Counted from the first letter of the stretch, positions 7,886 through 17,818 are shown. The stretch: 35,556 nt of DNA from an uncultured Ilumatobacter sp. (GCA_937905835.1 CALCXK010000071.1:1-35556); one strand, 5' to 3'. Notes: generated by a model from the letters alone, not told the origin. Made by a program: numbers and translations.

Positions 7886-8764
7886 TCAGCCGTTGCCGAG
7901 TTCGTCGACAAACTTGCGGATGTCGTCGTTGTTCTGAGCGATGTCGCCGATGACCTTCACCTTGGTGTGTTCGCCCCGCAACTTGGAGAGCGCATCCTGC
8001 TGATCGCCGACGTAGCCGAGTGCGAACGCTCCCTGTTGGTAGCCCATCATTTTCAGTAGGTCGTCGTCGAGCGTGCGTGCGATCTCTTGGGAACAGGCCA
8101 GGTATTGGTTTTCTTCCTGGCGAACCCAGCCGACGGCGTAGGTGATGTTGACGCCCTGGCGTACCGCGCTGCTCACGTTTGCGCCGGCGCCGTGCAGCAC
8201 CTTGCCGTCGTAGAACAACACGCTGCCGCGCCGCATCGTTGCTTGTCCACTGGGCACGTCGTGGGCTGCGGAGTCGTCTTTGGTCGACGTGCCCGGGTGG
8301 ATGTGGGTCGCGCCGTTTTCTGCGGTGAAGTCGGTGAGCGCCCACATCGTGTTGCACTGCACGTGGTAGTCGGCAGGGAACTCGAAGAAGTCGAAAGCCA
8401 TCTGGTCGCGATGGGGCTTCTGTTTCGTTTCGCCAGGGCCGACCGAGATCAGTTGCGTGAGGTGCAGCTGCTGTGCCGTGGCGTGCCCGAGAAAGTGCCG
8501 CACGGTGTCAACAACGGTGGGGTGCATGACCAACTTGCGTGATGCGGGACACCGTTCGATGAGGGACCCGGTACGGCGCGTGAACTGGCCGTCGTATTCG
8601 TCGCGCCCAGCGTCAGAGGCCGCAACATACGGTTCGACCTCGCGAGCGAGGCGGTCCATGAGCGCTGCATCGGCGAGGTCGTCGATGATTGCATATCCGT
8701 GAACAGCGATGAACGTGCTGACTTCACGGGGGTCGGCATCGCGGTCGAAGTGCTTCAGCGCCAT
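7886..8764 (-). CDS. Phytanoyl-CoA dioxygenase (PhyH) family Fe(II)/2-oxoglutarate oxygenase
   Basis: A 292-residue non-haem iron oxygenase of the PhyH family. The iron triad is visible as His118 and Asp120 in KPHRDQMAF and His191 in VLHGAG. Arg202 in VRQGVNITYA is the expected 2-oxoglutarate ligand. The segment CNTMWALTDFTAENGATHIHPGTS (about 137-160) is the family's core strand pair. The family hydroxylates acyl-CoAs, osmolytes such as ectoine, or secondary metabolites; nothing here fixes the substrate. The start at ATG 8764 has TACCAT 6 nt upstream and no Shine-Dalgarno. It is divergent from the deacetylase gene, with only 49 bp between the two start codons. Confidence 0.85.
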   Translation of the reverse strand: MALKHFDRDADPREVSTFIAVHGYAIIDDLADAALMDRLAREVEPYVAASDAGRDEYDGQFTRRTGSLIERCPASRKLVMHPTVVDTVRHFLGHATAQQLHLTQLISVGPGETKQKPHRDQMAFDFFEFPADYHVQCNTMWALTDFTAENGATHIHPGTSTKDDSAAHDVPSGQATMRRGSVLFYDGKVLHGAGANVSSAVRQGVNITYAVGWVRQEENQYLACSQEIARTLDDDLLKMMGYQQGAFALGYVGDQQDALSKLRGEHTKVKVIGDIAQNNDDIRKFVDELGNG

Positions 8765-8770
8765 CTGAGA

Positions 8771-8807
8771 ATGGTAGGCGCAGTGATTGCTCGTCGCCCA
8801 CTAGCGT
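8771..8807. promoter_or_regulatory. Divergent leaderless promoters packed in a 49-bp gap
   Basis: TACCAT on the minus strand (8776 to 8771) ends 6 nt before the ATG of the PhyH gene. TAGCGT on the plus strand (8802-8807) ends 6 nt before the ATG at 8814. The two -10 boxes are only 25 bp apart, so the two RNA polymerases would compete for the same DNA. No recognisable -35 is seen for either. Confidence 0.45.
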
Positions 8808-8813
8808 CGAGTC

Positions 8814-9707
8814 ATGACTCGCCTTGTTGTCCACGCCGATGACGTCGGCATGTGTCATGGGGCGAATTCGGCGTTCGTTGCGCTCAGCCATTGTGGGGGA
8901 ATCACATCCGGCTCGGTGATGGTGCCGTGTCCTTGGTTTGCCGAGATCGCCGATCTCGCTCAGCACGATGATCGCCTCGACGTCGGTGTCCATCTCACAC
9001 TCAACGCTGAGAAGGCGCAGTATCGCTGGCGGCCAGTGAGCGGTGTTGGGAGGTCATCCGGCCTCGTCGACACTGATGGGTATCTGTGGCGCAGCGTCGC
9101 CGACACACGAGCGAATGCTCATCCCGAAGCGGTCGAGACCGAGTGGCGTGCACAGATCGACACGGCCCTGGCCGCCGGAATCGACGTCACTCATCTCGAC
9201 GCGCACATGGGTTCGGCCCTCGGACCCGAATGGTGCGATCGCTACATCAAGGTTGGCATCGACTACGACATCCCCGTCTTACTGACGCGAACACTCAGCA
9301 GTTACGGGCCGAACAACCACCTCGTCGGCGTCGACGATGCCGACTTCGATCGCTTCGTTACGCAGGCGCAGGCGGCGGGCATGCCCGTGTTCGACGAGGT
9401 GCTCGAAACCGACTTCTCTCGGCCACGGGATGTCCCGACGGCCTATGAGGACATGTTGACCACACCGGAGGTTTTGGCGCACGGTCTGGTGTTCTGTGCG
9501 TTCCACCCGTGCGCACCGGGCCCTGGAGAGATCGAGGTGATCGAGCCCGATTGCTGGCACGTCCGGACCGATGAGTATGCGTTCTTTGCCACCGATGAGT
9601 GGTTGGCCGTCCTCGACGCTCATCCGTTCGAACTCACCACGATGAAAGAGTTGCGCGCCGACTACTGGGCTGCACGTCAGGCCCTTGCCGATGCCCCTCC
9701 GGCCTGA
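8814..9707 (+). CDS. ChbG/YdjC-family carbohydrate deacetylase
   Basis: A 297-residue protein of the YdjC/ChbG family, metal-dependent deacetylases of N-acetylated sugars such as chitooligosaccharides. HADDVGMCHGAN at 7-18 carries the catalytic and metal Asp pair (Asp9/Asp10). DVGVHLTLN around residue 60 and THLDAHMGSA around 125-134 supply the metal histidines. A further CAFHPCAPGPGEIE near 225-240 holds the late His. Size matches the family (250-300). No sugar transporter or glycosidase is nearby, so the substrate cannot be inferred from context. The start is ATG 8814 with TAGCGT 6 nt upstream. Confidence 0.85.
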   Translation: MTRLVVHADDVGMCHGANSAFVALSHCGGITSGSVMVPCPWFAEIADLAQHDDRLDVGVHLTLNAEKAQYRWRPVSGVGRSSGLVDTDGYLWRSVADTRANAHPEAVETEWRAQIDTALAAGIDVTHLDAHMGSALGPEWCDRYIKVGIDYDIPVLLTRTLSSYGPNNHLVGVDDADFDRFVTQAQAAGMPVFDEVLETDFSRPRDVPTAYEDMLTTPEVLAHGLVFCAFHPCAPGPGEIEVIEPDCWHVRTDEYAFFATDEWLAVLDAHPFELTTMKELRADYWAARQALADAPPA

Positions 9708-9726
9708 GCCCAGTTCGGCTCAGGCC
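9701..9726. terminator. Bidirectional hairpin covering both stop codons
   Basis: A perfect 10-bp inverted repeat (GGCCTGAGCC / GGCTCAGGCC) with a 6-nt loop lies between convergent genes. It contains the TGA of the deacetylase (9705-9707) and the stop of the DUF2236 gene (9720-9722). Only a weak T-run (AGTTTGT) follows on the plus strand. Confidence 0.6.
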
Positions 9727-11030
9727 AGTTTGTACCGGTCGGCATCGGTCACGAAGTCGGCGTGTCCGTACATCTCGAGGAGCTCAGCGAGTCGCCGGTT
9801 GAGTCGTGCATCAACGCGGCGAGACACAGCAGGGAGACGGAGGCCCACTCGGTAGAACGCTGTCTTGATCGCCAGGGAGCCCACGGCGGCGCCAGCGGCC
9901 GCCTTCTCGCGTCGACTCATGGTGATACCAATCGAGGCAGCCCGTTCGGTGTCGCCGTCGAGGAAGCTTTTGATCAATATGAACTTCGAGAATCCGTTCT
10001 CGAGCCATGCGTGCAGTCGGCCTGTGAGTGACGAGGTGTCGAACAGTTCGGCTTCCATGGTGCCGCGTACCAGGGCTCCGCACGTTTCGTCGTCGTAGCC
10101 TTCGCGTAGTGAAACGTGCCGGGCGATCAGCAGGTCGACGATTTCTTGGGGCGTTTCGCCGAGCAGGTTCTCCGGAAGGCCGAGAAGGAAACATCGGTAG
10201 CGTGACAGTTCGACGCTTGCTCGCTGCTCGGGAGTGAAGTCGGTCTGCCCTTTTTTCAGCAGCTGTGCGGACATCAAGAAGACACCGATCAGCCCGGCGG
10301 GCATTTGGTCTGCCTGCGGAATCGGAATGCCGTAGGTGGCGACATCCCATTTGCCCGAATTGAGGATGTGGTAGCGAACCATCGAGTGCATGAGGCGGAC
10401 CTTGGCAGCAGCTTCGAACCCCTTGCCCGATCGGTCGAGAGCCCCGGGCATGGTTGTCGCGGTGAAGAAGCTGGCCGTCTCGAAGACTCGCTTGGCCGCC
10501 GCCTCGTCGGACAGCGTTCCGGTCATTGTCATTGGAAGCGCCGCGTACTTGTTCAGGAATGTGGCGAGGAACGCCCCGCGGATTGCTAGCGGGGTGGCGG
10601 TTGCCATCGGGATCCGTTCAGCTCGGGCGCCGTGGGCAACGAGCGTCATGTCGACCCAGGTTGGTGTGGCTTCCATCGCGGCGATGAGATCGATGAGTTC
10701 TTGCGGTGCGTTCTCGACGTTCTCGACGCCACGTTGACATGCGGCTTCCAACATTTCGACGAGAGTCCGGAAGCCGTGCGTGGGGATCAGTGCGGCGTAG
10801 GCGTCTGCAATGAGGTCGCCGGTCATTGTGGCGTTGCGCATTGTTTCGAGCAGTGCTGGCTGGTCGAACACTCGGCTGACAGCGGCTCTGGTCGCTGCAA
10901 ATCGTGCGTCGTCGAGGGTGGACTCGCTATCGAGACGTTCAGGCACCACTGTGAAGTCGACCTTCCCGTAGATCTCCGGGATGGCATCTCGTTGTTGAGT
11001 GACGCTGTCGGTGTAGGCCGGTGCCTGCAT
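9720..11030 (-). CDS. Oxygenase of the Lcp/MpaB type (DUF2236, latex-clearing-protein-like)
   Basis: A 436-residue protein matching the DUF2236 domain of latex clearing protein and fungal MpaB oxygenases, which bind haem b and cleave polyisoprene or related chains. The key pattern of Lcp is an Arg, a Thr four residues later and the axial His 34 residues after the Arg. Here these are Arg181 and Thr185 in KRVFETASFF and His215 in KVRLMHSMVRYHI, with the same spacing. WDVATYGIPIPQADQMPAGLIGVF follows, also typical. No Tat or Sec signal is visible, unlike secreted rubber-degrading Lcp, so an intracellular substrate is likely. The ATG at 11030 is preceded by AGCAGG about 8 nt upstream. Function beyond oxygenase is uncertain. 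Confidence 0.75.
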   Translation of the reverse strand: MQAPAYTDSVTQQRDAIPEIYGKVDFTVVPERLDSESTLDDARFAATRAAVSRVFDQPALLETMRNATMTGDLIADAYAALIPTHGFRTLVEMLEAACQRGVENVENAPQELIDLIAAMEATPTWVDMTLVAHGARAERIPMATATPLAIRGAFLATFLNKYAALPMTMTGTLSDEAAAKRVFETASFFTATTMPGALDRSGKGFEAAAKVRLMHSMVRYHILNSGKWDVATYGIPIPQADQMPAGLIGVFLMSAQLLKKGQTDFTPEQRASVELSRYRCFLLGLPENLLGETPQEIVDLLIARHVSLREGYDDETCGALVRGTMEAELFDTSSLTGRLHAWLENGFSKFILIKSFLDGDTERAASIGITMSRREKAAAGAAVGSLAIKTAFYRVGLRLPAVSRRVDARLNRRLAELLEMYGHADFVTDADRYKLA

Positions 11031-11105
11031 CTTGCTACCTGCTTCTTGTCGAGCTGACGGTGGTGAGCGTACGCCGAAGAGGCCGGTGGCTCGATGGGTG
11101 TGCGA

Positions 11106-11507
11106 TCAGGCACCGATGACGTCGAGGCCAATCGAGCGTGCAGCCCGTGCCTGTCGGACGTCGAAGGTGAGCAATGTCGTGGCTGAGCCTGCCCGTTGCG
11201 CTGCTCCGAGGTGGATTGAATCGAGTGAACGGCACTGTGTTTGCTCAGCGATCATCGCGGCTGCTGACATGGTCGTTGCATCGAGGCTGACAAGTGCGAA
11301 CGCGTCGAGATCAACTGCGAACGCTTGTCGTTGCATGTCGAGTTCCTCGCTGTCGAGCAGCCTGGCGAGGTTGCGCCGCACTTCGACTTCGGTCAAACGT
11401 GATGTGACCAGCACGGAGTCGCTTTTCATCAACTCCACTGCGACGGCTGAATCGTGTTCGTCGATGTAGCGCTTGAGCAGCGCACTCGAATCGACGTAGA
11501 GGGTCAT
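11106..11507 (-). CDS. PIN-domain toxin (VapC-like RNase)
   Basis: A 133-residue PIN-domain protein, a Mg-dependent endoribonuclease toxin. Acidic active-site residues are visible: Asp6 in LYVDSSALLKRY, a Glu in TEVEVRRN, Asp in CRSLDSIHLGAA and Asp in LLTFDVRQA. Its ATG at 11507 overlaps the TGA of the preceding antitoxin by ATGA, so translation is coupled and the longer frame from 11600 is discarded. The pair forms a type II toxin-antitoxin module. It sits between unrelated metabolic genes, as is common for such modules. Confidence 0.88.
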   Translation of the reverse strand: MTLYVDSSALLKRYIDEHDSAVAVELMKSDSVLVTSRLTEVEVRRNLARLLDSEELDMQRQAFAVDLDAFALVSLDATTMSAAAMIAEQTQCRSLDSIHLGAAQRAGSATTLLTFDVRQARAARSIGLDVIGA

Positions 11508-11758
11508 CCGCGGTCTTCGGTGAGCGTTTCGATCGACGACCGTGGTGATCGGATCGGGGTTGCCTCGCCGAGACGTGTGCGGCGGGGAGCTTCGATCCAT
11601 CCTTCATCGATTCCGCGGTCAACCTCGGAGGACGCGTGATAGGCCACCAGCCGGGCGATGGGTCGAGACCGGTCGGTCACAATGACCTCTTCACCGTTCG
11701 ACGCGCGGGCAAGATACTCAGACAGGTTGGCCTTGAGTTCTCGGACTCCCACCGTCAT
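11504..11758 (-). CDS. Phd/YefM-family antitoxin (VapB role)
   Basis: An 84-residue antitoxin. MTVGVRELKANLSEYLARASNGEEVIVTDRSRPIARL is a textbook Phd/YefM N-terminal DNA-binding and dimerisation domain, with the variable, charged C-terminus expected to wrap the toxin. Its stop overlaps the toxin start. The gene has no Shine-Dalgarno. Its ATG lies inside the left arm of a perfect inverted repeat and 6 nt after a TAATGT box, so the mRNA is probably leaderless and repressed by the antitoxin itself. Confidence 0.88.
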   Translation of the reverse strand: MTVGVRELKANLSEYLARASNGEEVIVTDRSRPIARLVAYHASSEVDRGIDEGWIEAPRRTRLGEATPIRSPRSSIETLTEDRG

Positions 11759-11794
11759 GTGACTACATTAGCACCCGGTGTAGTCACATGACAA
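11754..11794 (-). promoter_or_regulatory. Toxin-antitoxin promoter with 14-bp inverted-repeat operator
   Basis: Perfect arms GTCATGTGACTACA (11754-11767) and TGTAGTCACATGAC (11779-11792) are separated by 11 bp. On the minus strand TTGTCA (11794-11789) and TAATGT (11770-11765) are 18 bp apart, giving a -35/-10 pair. The ATG at 11758 begins 6 nt after the -10. One operator arm overlaps the -35 and the other overlaps the -10 and the start codon, so binding by the antitoxin would block the polymerase. Confidence 0.75.
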
Positions 11795-11814
11795 GCAGCG
11801 CCCGATGCTGATCT

Positions 11815-11835
11815 GGTCGGGCCTGGGGCCAGACC
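11815..11835 (-). terminator. GC-rich hairpin after the P450 gene
   Basis: GGTCGGGCC and GGCCAGACC form nine-base arms with one mismatch and a 3-nt loop, 19 bp beyond the P450 stop codon on the minus strand. No T-tract follows. The half GGGTCTGGCC (minus strand) is shared with the palindrome at 6239-6252. Confidence 0.4.
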
Positions 11836-11853
11836 CCAACCGCGACTGTAGGT

Positions 11854-13224
11854 TCAGTTGGCCACTTCGAGGATGCGCACTGGGAGTTCGCGGGGGCCGC
11901 GAATCTGGCCGACGCTCCAGCGGGTGTCACCGGCGAGCTCGAAGCGCGGGAAGCGCTTGATGAACTCCTCGATGGCAACCTTCAGTTCCAGGCGGGCCAG
12001 ATTCGAGCCGAGGCAACGGTGGATGCCGAGACCGAACGCCGCGTGGCGGTTCTCCTCGCGATCGACGATGAATGAGTCAGGATCCTCGAACTTCTTCGGG
12101 TCCCGGTTCGCAGCGGGGAACGGCAGGAGCACCCAATCGTCTTTCTTCATCGGGCAGCCGTGGAAATCGTTGTCCTTGGCAACCAACCGGGCCATCGTCA
12201 CGGGTGCGTATGCGCGAAGGAATTCCTCCAGGGCGAACGTCATCACCTCGGGATCCTCGAGCAGGCGCTGGTGGTCCTCGGGATGTTGCGCGAGGTGCCA
12301 CAACGACGAACCGATTGCCGACCATGTCGTGTCGATGCCGGCAACGAGGAGCAGGACGACCATGCCGCCGACGACGTCGTCTTCCAACTTGTTGCCGTCG
12401 AGCTCGACATTCATCAGGTAGCTCGTGAGGTCATCGCGAGGATTGACACGATGGTCGTCGATCTGCTGTTGGATGTAGACACCGAGGTCGTCGCCGCCCT
12501 CGCGGGTTCCGGGTTCCTCGTTGATGCGCTCTAAAACGTCGTGGACGAAGGTGCGAAACAACTCCTCGTCCTTCTCCGGGAAACCGAGCATCCGCCCGAT
12601 CACGTTCACAGGGATGTTCTGTGCGTATTGCACAGCGGCATCAACGACGCTTTCGCCGGGGGTGATTTCGCCCATCTCGTCCAGCAACTTCTGGCACAAA
12701 CGCTGAATCTCTGGCTCCCACGGCTCGATCATCTTCGGCGCGAAGGCTGGCAGGAGGAGCCTGCGGGCCACGTTGTGGAACGGCGGATCGCTGGTGATCG
12801 GCGGGGCACCACCGATTGGTGCTGGAAGTGCCCGGTCGCCGGGTCGCCCAACGGCGACGACGACGGCGCGGCTCGTGAAGTTCTCGGTGTCGTAGGCGAC
12901 CTCGGTGACGGTGTCGTCGGTGATTGGCACCCACATGCCGCCGTAACGATCGGAATGGGCGACGGGGCAGCCGCCCTCGCGTAACTCTTTCCAGACCTGA
13001 GGTGCGTTCGGGTTGTACGCCGGATCGGCATGGTCGAAGTCGGTGCGGGGGTCAGCGACCGGGCCGTAGTCGTCAGCGTTGTATGGCACTCGCTGCCAGA
13101 GGTCGGTTCCGTCGGGGCCGCTGCCAATGATGAAGTCGAGGATCTCGCCGTCGCGCTCGATGGAGATGATCTTGTTGCCTGTGGCCTCGTCGATCCTGGT
13201 CGAATAATTCGCCGTGTCGGTCAT
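11854..13224 (-). CDS. Cytochrome P450 paired with a ferredoxin
   Basis: A 456-residue soluble P450. The I-helix motif is VAGIDTTWSAIGS, ExxR lies in ALEEFLRAY, and the haem loop FGLGIHRCLGSNLARLEL has Cys404 as the iron ligand. About 60 residues precede the usual P450 start (including GEILDFIIGSGPDGTDLWQ), a modest N-terminal extension of unknown role. It is clearly unlike the CYP153-like gene at the other end of the region. Its ATG follows the ferredoxin stop with a single base between them, so the two proteins are co-translated, and the ferredoxin is the likely electron donor. No reductase gene is adjacent. The substrate is unknown; steroid- or terpene-type substrates are common for this type. 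Confidence 0.9.
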   Translation of the reverse strand: MTDTANYSTRIDEATGNKIISIERDGEILDFIIGSGPDGTDLWQRVPYNADDYGPVADPRTDFDHADPAYNPNAPQVWKELREGGCPVAHSDRYGGMWVPITDDTVTEVAYDTENFTSRAVVVAVGRPGDRALPAPIGGAPPITSDPPFHNVARRLLLPAFAPKMIEPWEPEIQRLCQKLLDEMGEITPGESVVDAAVQYAQNIPVNVIGRMLGFPEKDEELFRTFVHDVLERINEEPGTREGGDDLGVYIQQQIDDHRVNPRDDLTSYLMNVELDGNKLEDDVVGGMVVLLLVAGIDTTWSAIGSSLWHLAQHPEDHQRLLEDPEVMTFALEEFLRAYAPVTMARLVAKDNDFHGCPMKKDDWVLLPFPAANRDPKKFEDPDSFIVDREENRHAAFGLGIHRCLGSNLARLELKVAIEEFIKRFPRFELAGDTRWSVGQIRGPRELPVRILEVAN

Positions 13225-13225
13225 G

Positions 13226-13426
13226 TCATCCGTTCTCCGTGATCGTGATCGCGTACTCGGGGCAGTTCGATGCAGCGAGACGGGCCTTGTCGTGTAATTC
13301 GGTGGGGACGTCGCCCTCGACGATCAACATGGCCTGGCCATAGTCGTCGACATCGAACAATTCGGGCGCCAGCGCGTAACAGCGGTTGTGGCCTTGACAC
13401 TTCTCGGCATCGAGATGCACTCGCAT
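13226..13426 (-). CDS. P450-type [3Fe-4S]/[4Fe-4S] ferredoxin
   Basis: A 66-residue ferredoxin of the kind encoded beside actinobacterial P450 genes. The cluster motif is CQGHNRC...CP: cysteines in KCQGHNRCYALAPELF and SNCPEYAI, with His in the position where four-cysteine ferredoxins have the third Cys, as in several mycobacterial ferredoxins. It would carry electrons one at a time to the P450 downstream. I chose ATG 13426 (MRVHLDAEKC) over the longer frame from 13534, whose extra 36 residues run through the katG terminator. TACGGT lies 7 nt upstream, so this operon may also start leaderless. Confidence 0.88.
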   Translation of the reverse strand: MRVHLDAEKCQGHNRCYALAPELFDVDDYGQAMLIVEGDVPTELHDKARLAASNCPEYAITITENG

Positions 13427-13517
13427 CCAGAGGACCGTAGATGCCGGGATGTTCGTGCGCCAAGTGCCACGGCAACTTTTTCGAACACTGTCCCAATTCT
13501 GCTGCCGACAACGACAA

Positions 13518-13555
13518 AACTCGGCCTGCGTCACCGAGATGACGCAGGCCGAGTT
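13518..13555 (-). terminator. Rho-independent terminator of katG
   Basis: Perfect 16-bp arms AACTCGGCCTGCGTCA / TGACGCAGGCCGAGTT enclose a 6-nt loop 26 bp after the katG stop. On the minus strand the stem is followed by TTTTGTCGTTGT. It is the best intrinsic terminator in the window. Confidence 0.85.
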
Positions 13556-13581
13556 CAGGGTTCGTGATCAGACCGATGTGA

Positions 13582-15738
<2,157 letters not shown>

Positions 15739-15803
15739 GGTTTGCTCCTTGTTGTGTTTGCGGGATGTTACGGGATGGAGATCTGGTTGTTCTTCTGCGA
15801 TGT

Positions 15804-16247
15804 TCACAGAGGCTTGGCGGTCGCGTTCAAGGCGGATGTGCGGCATGTCGGGCAGCGCCCCCAGTAGATGACTTCGGCTTCGTCGACTTCGAAGCCATGG
15901 TCGTCACTGGCGGTCAGGCAGGGAACTTCGCCTGTCGCGCAGTCGACGTCGAACATGGTGCGACAGCTGCGGCAGATCAGGTGGTGGTGATTGTCGTCGA
16001 CTCGAGTTTCGTAGCGCGCTGGTGACCCGGCTGGTTGGATCCGGCGGACAAGGTTCTTGTCGACGAGCATGCCGAGTGAGTCGTAGACCGATTGGCGTGA
16101 GATCGCGCCGAGTTGCGAACGCACTTCGTCGCCCAACTCGTCGGCCGTCGCATGCGGGTGTTCCGCAACGACGCGCAGAATGGCGAGCCGTTGGGCAGTG
16201 ACCTGCACGCCGTGTTGGCGGAGGAGTTCTATCGCTGTATCGCGCAC
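15804..16247 (-). CDS. furA: Fur-family regulator, FurA-like, upstream of katG
   Basis: A 147-residue Fur-family repressor with an N-terminal winged helix (LLRQHGVQVTAQRLAIL through SRQSVYDSLGMLVDKNLVRRI) and a C-terminal metal and dimer domain. HHHLICRSC gives His87-89 and Cys92/Cys95. A second CPTC (Cys132/Cys135) completes a structural zinc site. The order furA-katG on one transcript is the conserved actinobacterial arrangement in which FurA senses peroxide and represses both genes. I prefer the GTG at 16247 over the GTG at 16310. The upstream 21 codons are not family-like, and a good promoter places the transcription start at 16247, as reported for leaderless mycobacterial furA. Confidence 0.88.
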   Translation of the reverse strand: MRDTAIELLRQHGVQVTAQRLAILRVVAEHPHATADELGDEVRSQLGAISRQSVYDSLGMLVDKNLVRRIQPAGSPARYETRVDDNHHHLICRSCRTMFDVDCATGEVPCLTASDDHGFEVDEAEVIYWGRCPTCRTSALNATAKPL

Positions 16248-16253
16248 TCCATC

Positions 16254-16282
16254 AGTAAAGCACCAGGTTTGGACAATGTCAA
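16254..16282 (-). promoter_or_regulatory. furA-katG promoter (TTGACA-17-TTTACT), leaderless
   Basis: On the minus strand TTGACA (16282-16277) and TTTACT (16259-16254) are separated by 17 bp, and the GTG at 16247 starts 6 nt after the -10. The -35 lies in an AT-rich block with CAAT...ATTG ends, a candidate autoregulatory FurA site. Confidence 0.65.
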
Positions 16283-16377
16283 ATATTGGTACAGGCCGAT
16301 CAACGTGCACACACGGTCTGGGAGGCGCTCGGCGGCGTCGGCGGTGATCGGTTTGGCCCGGGTATTCTCAGCGGCAT

Positions 16378-17805
16378 ATGCAAACCCAACTGTTCATCGG
16401 TGGCCAATGGCGAACTTCATCCACGGACTCCACCTTTGACGTGGTCGACCCGGCGACGGGTGACCTGATTGTGGCCGTTGCCTCGGCGTCGGCCGATGAC
16501 GCCAGGGCTGCCTGTACTGCTGCGCACACCGCGCAGCAGCAGTGGGCCACTACCGCGCCGCGAGTCAAAGCAGAGGTGCTGCGGCGCTGTTTTGAAATCA
16601 TGCATGAGCACAGCGATGAACTCGCCCGGCTGATTGTTCGCGAGTCGGGCAAGCCCCTCGCAGACGCCGTCGGCGAAGTTGGATATGCCGCCGAATTCTT
16701 CCGCTGGAACTCGGAAGAGGCTGTGCGCATTCGCGGGTCGATCGGAACGGCACCGTCGGGCAACAACCAGATCATCGTCCGGCATCCCCCGGTCGGCGTC
16801 GTGGTCATCGTTACGCCGTGGAACTTCCCGGCCGCGATGATCACACGCAAGCTGGCACCAGCGCTCGCTGCCGGTAACGCCGTGGTCATCAAGCCGCCTG
16901 CCGAAACCCCGCTCACGGCGCTCCGGCTTGCCGAACTGTTCGCCGAAGCGGGGATCCCCGACGGTCTGATCAACGTGACGCCCACGGCTGACGCTGGCGC
17001 CTGGTTCGATGCTGCTGTCGACCATCGCGCGACCCGCATGGTGTCGTTCACCGGTTCCACGGCGACCGGGCAAAAGCTGTTGCGGCGTTGCGCCGATCGG
17101 GTGCTGAAAGTCGTGATGGAACTCGGCGGCAACGCGCCGTTCATTGTGTTCGATGATGCCGACGTCGACGCCGCCGTGGCCGGGGCGATCACGGCCAAGA
17201 TGCGCCACTCAGCGCAGACCTGCACGGCCGCTAACCGGTTCTTCGTGCAGGCTGGCGTGGTCGACGAGTTCACAACGAAGCTCACGGCTGCCATGGGTGC
17301 AGTCGCAATCGGGGACGGCTTGGCCGAAGGGGTCGAGTGTGGCCCGTTGATCCACGATGCCGCAGTTCAGAAGGTCGAGGCGCTCGTCGAAGCTGCGGTC
17401 GCCGCTGGTGCAAACATCGAGGTCGGCGGTCATCGGCCGGATCGGCCGGGCAGCTTCTTCGAGCCGACCGTGTTGAGCAACGTCGCGTTCGATTCTCTGA
17501 TCACCCGCGAGGAGATCTTTGGCCCGGTTGCCCCGATCATCACCTTCACCGATATCGACGAAATGATCGATCACGCCAACGACACGGAGATGGGCCTGAT
17601 CGGCTATGTCTTCACCAGCGATCTTGCCCGCGGCCTCAATGTCAGCGAGCGGCTCCAGGCTGGAATGATTGCCCTCAATCGCGGCGCCATCTCAGATCCG
17701 GCGGCGCCCTTCGGTGGCATGAAGCAGTCGGGTCTCGGGCGTGAGGGTGCCAGCGAGGGCATTTACGAGTTTTGTGAGACGCAGTACATCGGCGTCGCCT
17801 ACTGA
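16378..17805 (+). CDS. Aldehyde dehydrogenase, succinate-semialdehyde dehydrogenase type
   Basis: A 475-residue NAD(P)-dependent aldehyde dehydrogenase. PWNFPAAMITRKLAPALAAGN (about 148-168) and KPPAETP form the cofactor region. FTGSTATGQ is the Rossmann loop. Glu248 in MELGGNAP and the nucleophile Cys282 in SAQTCTAANR are at the usual 34-residue spacing. The AQTC-ANR context and the C-terminal FGGMKQSGLGREG resemble GabD-type enzymes that oxidise succinic semialdehyde to succinate, the last step of GABA and putrescine breakdown. Glutarate semialdehyde is an alternative. The gene is divergent from furA; TATTCT lies 9 nt before the ATG. It is not in the polyamine operons but lies beside them. 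Confidence 0.85.
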   Translation: MQTQLFIGGQWRTSSTDSTFDVVDPATGDLIVAVASASADDARAACTAAHTAQQQWATTAPRVKAEVLRRCFEIMHEHSDELARLIVRESGKPLADAVGEVGYAAEFFRWNSEEAVRIRGSIGTAPSGNNQIIVRHPPVGVVVIVTPWNFPAAMITRKLAPALAAGNAVVIKPPAETPLTALRLAELFAEAGIPDGLINVTPTADAGAWFDAAVDHRATRMVSFTGSTATGQKLLRRCADRVLKVVMELGGNAPFIVFDDADVDAAVAGAITAKMRHSAQTCTAANRFFVQAGVVDEFTTKLTAAMGAVAIGDGLAEGVECGPLIHDAAVQKVEALVEAAVAAGANIEVGGHRPDRPGSFFEPTVLSNVAFDSLITREEIFGPVAPIITFTDIDEMIDHANDTEMGLIGYVFTSDLARGLNVSERLQAGMIALNRGAISDPAAPFGGMKQSGLGREGASEGIYEFCETQYIGVAY

Positions 17806-17818
17806 GTTGGCAGTCGCT

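Noticed and set aside
7326..8357. 343-codon minus-strand frame across the MFS and PhyH genes
   Set aside because: It overlaps two genes with strong motifs and shows no domain.
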